Shown here: positions 47,500 to 58,090 of the stretch, piece after piece | Layout of the letters: the number at the start of each line of letters is the position of its first letter | Numbering within the stretch: the stretch's first letter is position 1 | NCBI GenBank assembly: GCA_035578175.1 | Contig: JAQMRL010000003.1 | Location: 101,916,969 to 101,980,968 of the forward strand | Direction: 5' to 3' | Origin: Catonia carolina | Lineage: Eukaryota > Arthropoda > Insecta > Hemiptera > Achilidae | Length of the DNA stretch: 64,000 bases | The notes under the pieces: model-generated | What the model was told of the DNA's origin: nothing | The model's input: the letters and a program-made list of their open reading frames with translations, nothing else | Databases searched by the model: none | Made by a program: the position numbers and the translations under genes

Positions 47500-48275
47500 T
47501 TGTGACTTCTTCCCTGAGACTTTTGTGGCGCTCAGGGCGGACATTGATCTGCGATCTAATCACAATACTTCTGGTGGAGGCGCATTCATTGCAGTTCACA
47601 CTGATGTTCGATGTGTGAGGCGAGCTGACCTTGGACTGTTGAAGGAGTGTGTGTGGGTTTAACTCATGTTGGGTTCAAATGACCGAATTCTGTTGGGGAA
47701 CCATTGTTTTTGTTCTGATTTGCCTCCCCAGCGTATGATTAAGTATTTCAATGGATTGATGGAGACACTGGATATAGGTGTCCATAGAGTGGTAATTCTG
47801 GGAGATTTTAATGTACCAAATGTCGACTGGAGGAGTAGATTTCTTTCTCATAATATTCACTCCGCGGCCAAGAAGAGGTGCAATTATTATATTCACTTTG
47901 CTTGATGATATGAACATACGTCAGTACAACCATATCGTGCCAGTGCGTGGAAAATCGGTCCTCAATTTTTTGCTATGGCAAATTGTTTGATTGAAGTGGC
48001 TGCAGTGACTGACTGCTTGATTCACCCGGATGACCCGCATTTTATCACTATAGCTGTTGTTTTGAACGTGGAATTGGGCAGGCCCAACGTACAGGTATAT
48101 CGTGATTACCGAAAGTCTGATATTCTGGGTATGTACCATGCTATCAAAAATGCTGACTGGGGCTCGGTATATGGTGCGTCTGATTCTTCTGAGGTGGCGG
48201 AGAGGTTGACAGGAGGATTTCCTGCTTGGGTCTCAAGGGAATGGGTTATTTGTCTCAAGGCCAAGAAGAAATAAT
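47500..48275 (+). mobile_element. LINE endonuclease-domain fragment
   Basis: Plus-strand frames contain 'SGGGAFIAV', 'VRCVRRADL', 'ECVWV', 'LLGNHCFCSDLPPQ', 'HRVVILGDFNVPNVDWRS', 'VTDCLIHPDDPHFITI' and 'NADWGSVYG', the middle and end of an apurinic-type endonuclease as found in jockey/CR1 LINEs (GDFNVP holds a catalytic Asp/Asn). Stops at about 47661 and 47903, and loss of the final SDH-type motif, show decay. Confidence 0.75.
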
Positions 48276-49079
48276 AGGCCTAAATATGAATAAATACATA
48301 AAATATAAATAATAAACTAGATGTAAATTTTTTAAACATATTTTTGGCAAATTAACAGTATAAGAATTATATCACTGCAAGAATTAAAATTTGTCTGGTT
48401 ATAACTCGAAAACAATTTAGAAATAAATTCATTGAGTATTTTCTTGTTATTGACAGTCTCTTTAAGTAACTACAGAGGAATGTTTTTTTTTATCGAGAAG
48501 TTACCTACGGGTCATTAGCTGACAGTAACCGTTAATTTTGACTGTGTAACATCATAGTAAAAGTTTAGTCAATTACAAATTGTACAACAAATAGTTTGTT
48601 GTATCACAACAAATCGTTTTTCTGAAGAAGTAAATGTTTAAAAAGAACATCGTTTATTATTATTAGAGTACCTATCATTTTAAAATCATATTCAAGTACG
48701 GTACTGTACCTCTTTAGCTTGAGCCAAAAGAAAACTTTCTTTATTACGTCATGACTGTTACTCAGCAAGGTCAAAATGTTTATTTTTTATGTTTACTCCT
48801 TATGGTGTTACCCTGCTGAAAAGAGTGAGTATATTTTGTTGTTACTGTCAGTGTGTTCAACATTGCACGAATGACGTATTGCTTACTATAATAAGCACGG
48901 AATATTTAGGCGAGCGAGTTCTCGCTCGTGTATCCCTTTCACAACCTCTTATGTACCTACTCATAGACTCCCCTTACGCTCTTTGCAGCGTTACAAAAAG
49001 TACATTGTTTTTACGTGTTAGATTAAATAAAAGTAGTTTATTCACTGAATTGTTTTCATTTACTGTATTTATTATTTAT

Positions 49080-51940
49080 GGGGAACCCGGGGCGGAATGG
49101 GGTACTTAGTAAATATATATTTTTTTCATGTAAAAAGGGTTGATTAAAAAGGCTGAAATATTTTATACATGTTTATTGAACATTAGCACATAACAAGAAA
49201 ATATTCATATCTTAACTAAACATCAATTATTTTTTTTATATTTTGAAAATTACACCTATTACAATTTCCCGTTCTGCCCCGGGTATCGGGGCAGAATGGG
49301 GTGGTCATTAAATACATGTCAACATTTTTGAAAAACTTCCCTCCAAACGTATATTGTTAATTATAACTACTAAAACGTGTTTTGTCATAGCTTTTTTTCC
49401 TAAGGCTACTTAAACTAACATCAATTGTTTTCAAATCCTATTCTCAGTCCTCATCGTCACATAATTCACATAACAATACAGCTTCATCGTCCTCACTGTC
49501 TATGCCTGCGCATGAATTGTGAGCCCACTTTTTGCACCTACAGCACGATACCCACCCTTCTACTGATTTTGAATAGAACTCTCCACAATACAAACAGGCA
49601 CAGTCTGCATCATCATCATCATCACTGTCATCATTGTCTTTATTTTTCTGCTCCTTCTTTTTTTCAAGTTTCTTCAGGTTTTTTTCTTTAGTTTCCTTAC
49701 TCTTCGATTTGTTCTCCTTCTTAAACAACCTCATTCTTGCTTTTTCTTGCTTGATACGATTTTTTTCTTCCCTTTCATTTATAGCCTCCATAAGTTCTCT
49801 TTTGTATGGCGATTCTGTTAAGATCGCAGTCTTCCCTTTTTTCCGATTTGACCTCTTTGTGGTGGCCTTAACTTTGGGAATTGGCATCACAACTTCGGGT
49901 GAGACTACAAATTTGGATGTTTCCCCTAATTGAGAGGCCTGGTTACCATCTACCCAATGAGAGCATCCAGGGACACTCAATCCATCATTGAGCCGGGGTT
50001 TCTTTGCCGGTGTTTGCTCCTTATCAGTGCAAAAAACTTCATCAACATCATTTGAGCTTGCTGATTGGCATTTTTTAACTGGAATGTTCGGAGAAGGCTC
50101 TTGGATAAGTTCTTCACCTCCTTGGTTAAGATCTTCACCTCCTTGGTTAAGATCTTCACCTCCTTGGATAAGTTCTTCGCCTCCTTGGATCAGTTCTTCT
50201 CCTGGTGATAAGACAGCCTCTTGGGAAGGAGGTATTTCAACAGGAATGTCGGTTACGTCTGCTGGGAGAAAATCTTCCTCTTTGAAGATGGAGGGATCAG
50301 TAGGCCATATTCCTGTAGCTTTAAACGCACTTATGGCAGTTCTCATATTGGCGCATTGAATATAGGCTGCCCCAAAAATAGTCGATATCTGGAATAAAGT
50401 TACCACTTTTCCTGGATTGCTCCGAAGCCATTTTCGGAGCTCCTCGCTGTAGTATCGACTTAAGGGGTTCATAAATGCAACATCAAGAGGCTGAAGCCTC
50501 TGGGAGCAATGCGGTGGAATACATAGCATGGAAACTCCATTGTCCCTAGCATAGTCAATAACGTTCAGGTTTTTAGTGTGTGTCGAGTGTCCGTCAAGGA
50601 TAAGAAGAACAGGCGATGTTTTAGATGCATTAGAGAATGTAACAAACTTCTTGAACCATGCAAAAAAAGTATCTAATGTAATCCACCCCGAGCTGTGTAC
50701 CTCTGCCCAACCCCCAGGAGGCAATCCCATCTCAAACTCCTGCTGCATTCTTTTCCTAGGAAATATCAGCATAGGAGGCATGTACGCTCCACTTGCTGAC
50801 ATGCAAAGGAGGGCAGTTACAGTTTCTCCTCTGTCTGCCGAAGTTAACAACCCAACCTGACGCTTTCCTTTTAGGGCAATGATTTTTGAATTGCTCTTTG
50901 GGTTAACTGTAATTCCAGTTTCGTCGCAGTTATATATTTGGGAGGCAGTTAGTTTGTGCTTGTCCACTACTTTTGTGAGTAACAAAAAAAATTTGTCAAC
51001 AGACACTTTGTTAAACCCCATAGCTCGTGCACCAGATGTTGACTCAGGTGTCCGAAGAGTTAAAGTAGGATGTCTCTTAAGGAAGCCTGAGACCCAATCT
51101 TGTCCTGCGGTTTGATTATTAAATCTATGGCCAATGCCATTCCTTACAGCTAATTGATAAGCTAATTCCCGCAAGTCTTTCATTGACAAACCAAATAACC
51201 TAGCCTCCATAGATTTTAAGTAGGTTACTAGCTCTTGTTCCTGCTCATCACTAAATACTTTTTGAAATTTTCCTGCTGATTTATTAATTTTATAGTCAGG
51301 GTTTTCTTTCTTTTTTTTTACATATCTTTCCAAAGTTGATTGGGGCACATTGAACTGTTGAGACGACTTTTTGTAACCGAATTGGCCGGAAATAACTGCA
51401 TCAACTGCGTTATTCATAGACTCGTAGGACCATGATTGTCTATCCGTTTTTCTTTTATAGTCTCGAACCATCTGAAATATAAAAAATAGCCTAAGTAATA
51501 TGGTCACCAATAAAAATGAGTATGGGGCAGAACGGGGTACTTCCCCGTTCTGCCCCACCCCGTTCCGCCCCAGTGATATGTTTTAGGTTATGGAGGTATG
51601 GTGACTCAAAAACGATGTGTAAAGAAACATTCTACTACACGTAACATAAGCTAATTAAATGTACTTCAAGTATCCACTAATGATAGTTGAGCTTAAAAGC
51701 TGTAAATTGACCTTACCTTGGTTCCAATACCGATCAAATTTGCAACGCAGAAGCACGAAAACTATCATCAGCACACTCACTCCGCAAAAATCAACGAAAC
51801 TAACTAAACATGGCTGCCGGTGTCGAGCCGAAGTGGCGTGATCTAGTTACAGTGATTGCCGCTAGGTAGAAGCACGTGCTTGACCTCAAAAATCTACATC
51901 TTCATTCTGCCCCGCTACCCCATTCCGCCCCGGGTTCCCC
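49080..51940 (-). mobile_element. pogo/Tigger-like DNA transposon, apparently intact
   Basis: Exact 25-bp terminal inverted repeats (GGGGAACCCGGGGCGGAATG plus GGGTA) lie at both ends, flanked by TA as expected for pogo. The left boundary could be one base earlier (T at 49079). Length is about 2.86 kb. Subterminal GC-rich boxes of the form GGGGCRGAAYGGGG recur near 49268-49302, 51526-51575 and 51905-51935, some as hairpins. It encodes one uninterrupted transposase. Everything needed for a self-mobilising copy appears present. Confidence 0.9.
49444..51471 (-). CDS. pogo/Tigger-like transposase with C-terminal PHD-like finger
   Basis: A 675-residue frame starts at ATG 51471, directly after an acceptor-like 'atatttcag', so a 5' UTR intron is likely; an in-frame 29-codon upstream extension is therefore probably not translated. 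Residues about 15-55 form a Psq-type helix-turn-helix. About 70-145 is a CENP-B/Tc5-type DNA-binding domain (AGQDWVSGFLKRHP). About 150-395 is the DDE_1 catalytic domain with Asp183 (YNCDETGI), Asp293 (LILDGHSTH) and Asp330 (CSQRLQPLDV), a DD36D layout. Residues 424-457 hold five imperfect heptads (GEELIQG, GEDLNQG). A lysine/glutamate-rich coil (about 555-612) and an acidic run precede a Cys/His cluster (624-671: CACLYCG, CCRCKKWAHNSC, CELC) resembling a PHD finger. The PHD-like tail could tether the protein to chromatin; that is inference. No stop or frameshift was seen. Confidence 0.9.
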   Translation of the reverse strand: MVRDYKRKTDRQSWSYESMNNAVDAVISGQFGYKKSSQQFNVPQSTLERYVKKKKENPDYKINKSAGKFQKVFSDEQEQELVTYLKSMEARLFGLSMKDLRELAYQLAVRNGIGHRFNNQTAGQDWVSGFLKRHPTLTLRTPESTSGARAMGFNKVSVDKFFLLLTKVVDKHKLTASQIYNCDETGITVNPKSNSKIIALKGKRQVGLLTSADRGETVTALLCMSASGAYMPPMLIFPRKRMQQEFEMGLPPGGWAEVHSSGWITLDTFFAWFKKFVTFSNASKTSPVLLILDGHSTHTKNLNVIDYARDNGVSMLCIPPHCSQRLQPLDVAFMNPLSRYYSEELRKWLRSNPGKVVTLFQISTIFGAAYIQCANMRTAISAFKATGIWPTDPSIFKEEDFLPADVTDIPVEIPPSQEAVLSPGEELIQGGEELIQGGEDLNQGGEDLNQGGEELIQEPSPNIPVKKCQSASSNDVDEVFCTDKEQTPAKKPRLNDGLSVPGCSHWVDGNQASQLGETSKFVVSPEVVMPIPKVKATTKRSNRKKGKTAILTESPYKRELMEAINEREEKNRIKQEKARMRLFKKENKSKSKETKEKNLKKLEKKKEQKNKDNDDSDDDDDADCACLYCGEFYSKSVEGWVSCCRCKKWAHNSCAGIDSEDDEAVLLCELCDDED

Positions 51941-51999
51941 TATTTATTTACTGCAGTTGGATATTATTATAAATAAAGTACAAAATTTATACTTTTATG

Positions 52000-52290
52000 T
52001 AGACTAAACTATTTAATAATATAAAGTATAAATCATATAATATGCACAAGAACAAAACATCATTTTGTAAATCATACCATAATAACCTGAAACATTCTAT
52101 TAAAATAATCACAATAAAATATCAAAATTAATGAAGACTGGGAAAATAATCACAACAGAACCGAATAACTACTTAACGATATAATAACCGAATTGAACTT
52201 CACGACCAATATCTTTTCGAGAATAAATGCCAACTGACCAATCAACTGGCCTACTTGTCGGCTATAATCGTATCGTTTTGTTCCCTATTA
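52000..52290. other. AT-rich DNA, nothing supported
   Basis: No feature recognised. Confidence 0.4.
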
Positions 52291-52295
52291 TAATA

Positions 52296-52690
52296 ACGGG
52301 TGTTTTATTAAGAATGCAACCCTGATTGTAAGAAGATAGAAGTAATACATCGGTAAATTTTCTGTCCCCCAATCGGTATGTTGGCAACAGTGTACTCAAA
52401 GCCAACTACTTAAGACAGTTAATATGTTCCAGTCAAACATTAGTGTGGCGACAGCAGTCGTTTCGTTATATTGTGTCAGCAATGGCTTTTTCCAAGGAAG
52501 AACACGTGTTTTTTGTAGAGACTTACGTAGCGAGTAAATCTTACAAATGTAACATTTTCGTAGCTCTGAAATCAGTAGTTAATGTTAGCCCAGCTTGCGA
52601 TGATAATCTTCTACAATCCATAGACGGAAACCAAATGAGTCGATCCGAGTAAAAATTATTGTTGTACAAGAACAACAAAAAAGAAGTGAA
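52296..52690 (+). mobile_element. fragment of a mariner-like (DUF4817-type) element
   Basis: Begins with 'acgggtgtttt', the same terminal motif as the element at 58091. At 52482 a frame starts MAFSKEEHVFFVETYVASKS, aligning to MVFSKDERVFIIESYCAY at the start of the 58277 transposase. Homology then fades and no right terminus was found. It represents the left end plus the first helix of the DNA-binding domain. Confidence 0.55.
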
Positions 52691-53312
52691 GATTATTGTT
52701 GTACAGCATTTACAATAAGTAATCCCAGTAGAGGATAAAAAATGTAGTTATTGTTTTCTGTGAACTCTATTGTTATGAATTAAGCAATAAATATAACGGA
52801 AGTTTGACAATACCCTTGGACATCCTGTTGTAATATTTTCTGTCTTTATGGGTTATACAGGTAGGAAATTCAAGTTACCCCAATAAGGAGTAAATTAAAA
52901 ATAACGTTTCATGTGTGTTACACATGACAGTTCAGTTTCGTTTACTGTTCAAAAAGAGTGGAAGGTGTCCCCAAAGAAGTTTTCACTTGAAAATCTCAAA
53001 AATAACTAGTTTTGATACGTCGGGTGAATAGTAAAATAGAAGAATGTGATGTAGCTTGGGTAATACGAATACAGAAATTTCTATGCTTCATTTGAACGAT
53101 TCGTCCAAAATACGTAGAACAATTAAACATTATTCAGCAATAATCAATTCGTTTGCGATTAGGTCATCAGATTCAAGAATAACAACATAACCTTAAACAC
53201 GTGTTCTGGTCTAATAGAGTGAAACTGTTTTTTAACGTTTCTAGCAGTTGGTATATTTTGAAATACTCTTCTTTGTTAATTACCAATTAATTAATATTAA
53301 AACAAAAACGTA

Positions 53313-56300
53313 ATGGATTCTGAAACAGATGAAGATCATGAAAGGGTATGCTTGTTTGATTTTATAATAGTTGATGAACGATACGTTTCTTTTTCATTGC
53401 CGAGTTCTCAAATAAGACCAAAAATTTATGCAATAGAAGTGTATTTGTAAAATAGATAGTTACAATATGAAATTAACTTTCATTTCAATCAGCTTTTGAA
53501 TAGGCGTCTTAATATATTATTAAGGTTGTAGGCCTATGTACAAATACATATTCTGTGAGCCATGATTGTTCTTAATAAAAGCAATTGTGGCCCAGTGGTT
53601 AGCGTGCTACCCTGCAGAGCGGAGGTCCCAGTTGGATTCCCGGCCAGGGTCTGGAAAATTGTTATTAGTTCAAACCCACTGCACCTCAACACAAAGTATT
53701 TGCGGTAGTTGCTAATAACCAAAATGTTAATGCTACTAAAATAAAATTAAAAAAAAAAAATTGAAGTTTGGCATGAATTTATTTGAAATTCTGCAAATGC
53801 ATGCACATGAGGAAGAATATTGTTGTACAGAATGTCTGCAAAACATAATGACATGCACAAAGTTGGCTTATCTGATTTAAACAATGAAATATACTTTTTT
53901 TCTATCAGGGTGTTCACTTTTGTAATTACATGTAACATCATTTCATGCCAGTATAGTGGTAATTAATAGAAGTCTATAAATATATCCTTAATAATTTTAT
54001 ACGGTCATGTTTGTGTATGAGTTTATTATTTTCACAATCAATATAATATTGGTGGTAATGACTAAATTTGTTATTTGTTGGAAGGTTTAATTGAAACTAT
54101 AAAGGCAATTGTTTACGAATAACAATTGCCTAAATAAGTTGAAATGCCTTCGCTTAGGACAACTTTTTAACTGTATTGTAAGTTTTTCAATAATGAATGC
54201 AACATTTTGATATACAATTAGTAACTTGCATGAGAAATGTTTCTATATTAACCTTAGTTGTTGATTGATAGGGGGTGTAAAGAACAAGTAGGCATTACTT
54301 ATTGTAATGCTTTCTAATAGCAACATTTGAAAGTATTTTTGCTTTTTCTGTGTCTAATTTCATAGAACATGTACATTTGTACATACATGTCACATGTCAA
54401 GTACGCATTATTTTGTACATATTGTTAACATTGTCTTTACACTGAATAATATTTTAATATTACTAAATGTAAGAGTATTCTGTAAATTAATTTGATTTTT
54501 GTTTTGCTTTTAGTTGGAATTTCGTAAGCAACTTTCAGAATTAACTTTTGAACAGTTAATTGAATTAAAACAGAAAGTTGGAACTAAAATTTTTAATGAA
54601 AGTGTTCAGGGAAAAGATTCAAAAGTGAAAACTGAATTTTCACGAACACATAAGAACAGGTTAGTAATACCCCAGTCAGTATAATGTTATATTTTTTAGA
54701 TAATGATCTGTACTCTGTATTTTCTAGTAATAACTTATTTAGAAGATTATAAAGTCATGTCATGTAAATTTTTAAACAAAACTGATTTGTAAATTAATAG
54801 AAAATGGGCAATGGGAAATCCCTATGTTTATGAAACATCAAAAAACTAACCTAGTGTAAGCATTTATGCAACCCAATGCATCACTTTAGTTTTACTTTGA
54901 AGGCTTGTTTACAAGAAGAGCTCAAGTTTGGAAACATAAACTACATTAATCTTTTAATATTTTATGTATGCTATACCCTACTTTCAAAATATTTAAAGTA
55001 TTGTAGAACTTCAAAAATAAATCCTTATAATGCATCCTGCATCTTTAAATCAATTCTATTTTATATAATAAAATATCACTAACCTTTTTTTAAGCTGCCT
55101 TAACTTTTATTTTCACTTACATGTGTTTCACTGGATGCACCATCATCAGAGTAAATAATATCATTGAAACTAAATTTTATTAATTAAAAATCTGTAGAAG
55201 ATGTTACATCTTCAGTCATTTGTATAAAACTGTATTAAAATTTTATACAAATGACTGAAGATGTAACATCTACAGATTTTAAACAAAAATTTTTTAGTTT
55301 CAATGATATTATTTACTCTGATAGTAGTGGATCCGCCGAAACAGGTGTAAGTGAAATAAAAGTTAAGGCAGCTTAAAAAGAGGTTAGTGATATTTATTGT
55401 ATAAAATAGTATTGTAGAACTTATGGGAAAGCGCACAGTGAACGCTGGTCACTTACAAGCGGAAGCCTATAAAAAGGAATATGCTATTATATTTTAATCG
55501 GAAGTCCCACAGTAAATGCTAGTAGGGAAACCTGCGCACTTATCATCAGTGCACATCAGCTCACGTATTTGTTTTATATAAACCTGCAGGTTACTTGCTG
55601 GCAGGTTGCTATATGTACTTGGTGTCGTATAACACATATTCATAAATAATAACAACTTGTTAATTAGTTATAACGTAGGTTTATAAAAATAACTTTAAAA
55701 GATTATTACTGGCCAAACAATGCTTTATAATGTTGAATATTGGTAGTCGAAATGTTCAAAATACGTATTTCAAAGTAATCACAAGTCTTTCTTCCGGTAA
55801 TGTTGGTTGCTTGTGCAAGTAGCACCATTGTTTTTGTAAACGAAGTTCTACTTTTGACAATATAAAATTAAATGTTTCCAGAGTCATTCTCATGTATTTA
55901 AAAAACCTGTCTATCTTATTTTAATTGCAGAAAAAGATGATGATACTGCTCAATTTTCTGTTAATGTCACTAATGGTATCATCTTTAAATGATAATAATT
56001 TTGTGTAAACATTTTCCATTAGAAATAATTCATCATCACTTCTGCCACTGGAACTCATGGTGAATACCAACAAATGAATTAAGGTTAAGCGCGGAATTAC
56101 AAGTTCCCTTTATGCGCATTCGCCAGCGTGAAACAGCACCTGCAACCACCTTTTACTGTACGCTTACCCTAGTATTGTTTTTCCAGTTTTTAATCAACAA
56201 GATATTTAATTAGAGTAGTTAAGAGTAATTTGTTTTATCGTTCCGACTTAACACACAATAATACAAATTTACTTTTTAGTATCTCTACTTTTGAACAGAA

Positions 56301-57371
56301 AAGGCAAAGAATTTTTTAAATTAATGCCATGACTTGTTTTATTAAGTGATTTCTTTATTCAAACCTATCAGCTTAAAAGTAGTAAAAATGTAATTGTATT
56401 GGCAAGACTTTTTAGAGGAAGTGCGTCAATGGTTTGGTACACTAAGCAAAAGGATGAAAATGTTTAGAAAAACATAAAAGAAACCACTTTTCAATGGTAA
56501 AGGTTATGTCTGTTGTGATTATGACCAGAAAAACCAGATAAAGTTTTGAATGGTTAAATAGAAGATAAAACTTAACAAAAGATGCCTGTTAATTCTGTTT
56601 TAATTCAAGAAAAGATTTGGTATTTCGATAGGATACTAATCTTGTTCAACAAGATGACAAAAGTAGTTGTATCATTATCAGAATTTTCTGTCATTAAAGG
56701 CTGGTTCAAAAATTTCTAATCTATCGAATAATTTGTAAATTAATTGTAGTATATTGAATTAATAATGTTTTTAATTTCTTATCTGATTAGCACAACTCCC
56801 TGTTTACATGTAGGTTTGGTTTAGCTCTTTGTGGAATTTAATACCTGTGAATGACAGATTACTGTAGTTTACACTATTTTTCATTAAGAAAGTTACTTTT
56901 TATATGTTTATAATGTGAAGTTTATAGGTTTCATTGTGTACAGTCTTGATGTTGTAAGTGGCCTCAAGTTCAAGTAAACAAAATTATGGTAGTTTTATGC
57001 TTGTCAAAAAAACATCATTTACCTCTTCTGACATAATTTAATCTGCAGTTAAGTGCCTAAGAAATTGAACAGGGCTAATTCAGAATTTTCAGTGCGATTC
57101 TGTGTTGAATATCTTGTGTTTCTTTTTTAAAGTTTTTGTTACAATAAATTTTTATGTTGTAATATCAATTCGTGTTTCTGGCACATTAGATAATCTATTG
57201 TTAAACAGTGTGTGACTTAAATGTGTTGATTACAGACCACGGGAAATGTCATCTAAGATTCCAGTTAATCCACTAAGAATTGGACCACCTCCTATTATTT
57301 TACCAAAACAGAACAAAGAAGTTCTCAGGGATCCAAGATTCGATAGCCATTGTGGTGAATTTAATGAAAAG
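53313..57371 (+). CDS. RRP36: RRP36 rRNA-processing protein, first three coding exons
   Basis: Exons 53313-53345, 54514-54659 and 57236-57371 join in frame (phases 0 and 2; donors gtatgc and gttagt; acceptors tttag and tacag). The protein starts MDSETDEDHER, has LEFRKQLSELTFEQLIELKQ, then HKNRPREMSSKIPVNPL, and ends here at EVLRDPRFDSHCGEFNEK. 'NRPRE.SSK.PV' and 'V.RDPRFD...GEFN' are signature stretches of RRP36, a nucleolar factor needed for early cleavages of pre-18S rRNA (35S/45S processing). The acidic N-terminus agrees with the family. Only about 105 residues are present; the remaining C-terminal helix-rich region must lie in later exons, which I could not find before 64000. Introns contain a SINE (intron 1) and a long palindrome (intron 2). 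Confidence 0.85.
53575..53752 (+). mobile_element. SINE family B, in RRP36 intron 1
   Basis: Head 'gtggcccagtggttagcgtg', a degraded B box ('cagttggattcccggcc'), 'agggtctggaaaattg', 'caaacccactgcacctcaac' and an 'aataaaatt' A-rich tail. Confidence 0.75.
55057..55409. repeat. 353-bp long palindrome in RRP36 intron 2
   Basis: Two arms of about 170 bp are inverted near-copies around a short centre (55230-55240). Matching pairs include 'aaatatcactaacct', 'aagctgccttaacttttatt', 'aatatcattgaaact' and 'gatgttacatcttcagtcat'. The right arm contains a 41-codon frame (55251-55376) starting MTEDVTSTDF; the left arm, read on the other strand, has the same start but a stop. This suggests a fold-back transposon built from a gene fragment. 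Confidence 0.8.
55920..56060 (-). other. short acidic frame, possible transposase N-terminus
   Basis: Minus-strand ATG near 56058 opens MSSSGRSDDELFLM and about 30 further codons. Serine/aspartate-rich starts like this are common in PIF/Harbinger-like proteins, but the match is too short to name. Confidence 0.2.
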
Positions 57372-57593
57372 GTTTTGTTTTTAATAATCTTACAAGATTT
57401 ATTATATTGTATGAAATTTTTGTAATTTAATTTACTCACAGGGACTTGTTATTGACTTTAGTCACAAAGTTTTATCTGGTTTGATAATCATTATTTAAAA
57501 TATACTAGTTGTCCAACTAGTATAAAACCCATTTGAATAAATTTACAAACAAAATAAATTCATAAAAAAATTCATTTCATAATGTGATTGTTG

Positions 57594-57987
57594 TTGTTGT
57601 TGTTTTAGGTCATCAGCCGAAAGGTTGGTTTGAACCTGTTGACGTTTTACTAAGTAAAACGAGAAGTGAGGTGGTTTATGGTTGCCTTCCTCACTGAGTG
57701 GAAAAGTACGCTTATCAGCATGCCAGGCCCTCTGAAAAGCACATATTTTCCACTCTGCAAATGACACCTTTACTTCATTCACCACAGGGTCTGGCTGTAT
57801 AATGACATTCATTACTTTTAAAGGAGACATCTCTGATTAGTGTCTTTTACACCTCTACCTCTTCTGTTCTTAAATGATTCAATCATTTAATTGGCTGACC
57901 ATGTGATAAGAAACAGAACTATTCATTTTAGCCCTGCAACTAACAGATTGAATATAAATAATTTGATACTCCACCTGTCTGTTATGT
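57594..57987 (+). repeat. interspersed repeat family E, copy 4
   Basis: Starts after a 'gttgttgttgttgtttta' run with 'ggtcatcagccgaaaggttg', ends 'ctccacctgtctgttatg'. The minus-strand frame here (to 57830) parallels that of copy 3. Confidence 0.7.
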
Positions 57988-58090
57988 GCGTTTCATAATG
58001 TGAATAAATAAATAAATAAATAATGCATATAATAAATTCACATTATGAATCCTGAGGAATATTATTCCTGATTAGCTTGATGGTCTTTTA

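Larger units (their letters stand above)
48886..52000. mobile_element. second copy of the 583-bp inverted-repeat element, split by pogo
   Basis: Left part 48886-49079 ('ctataataagcacggaatat', 'gagttctcgctcgtgtatcc', 'aagtagtttattcactgaat') matches 32456 back to about 32261 inverted. The right part from 51941 ('tatttatttactgcagttgg') matches onward for about 60 bp before homology fades. The pogo element sits between. Confidence 0.7.

Noticed and set aside
50576..50860. Plus-strand frames inside the pogo transposase
   Set aside because: They are antisense shadows of the minus-strand transposase.
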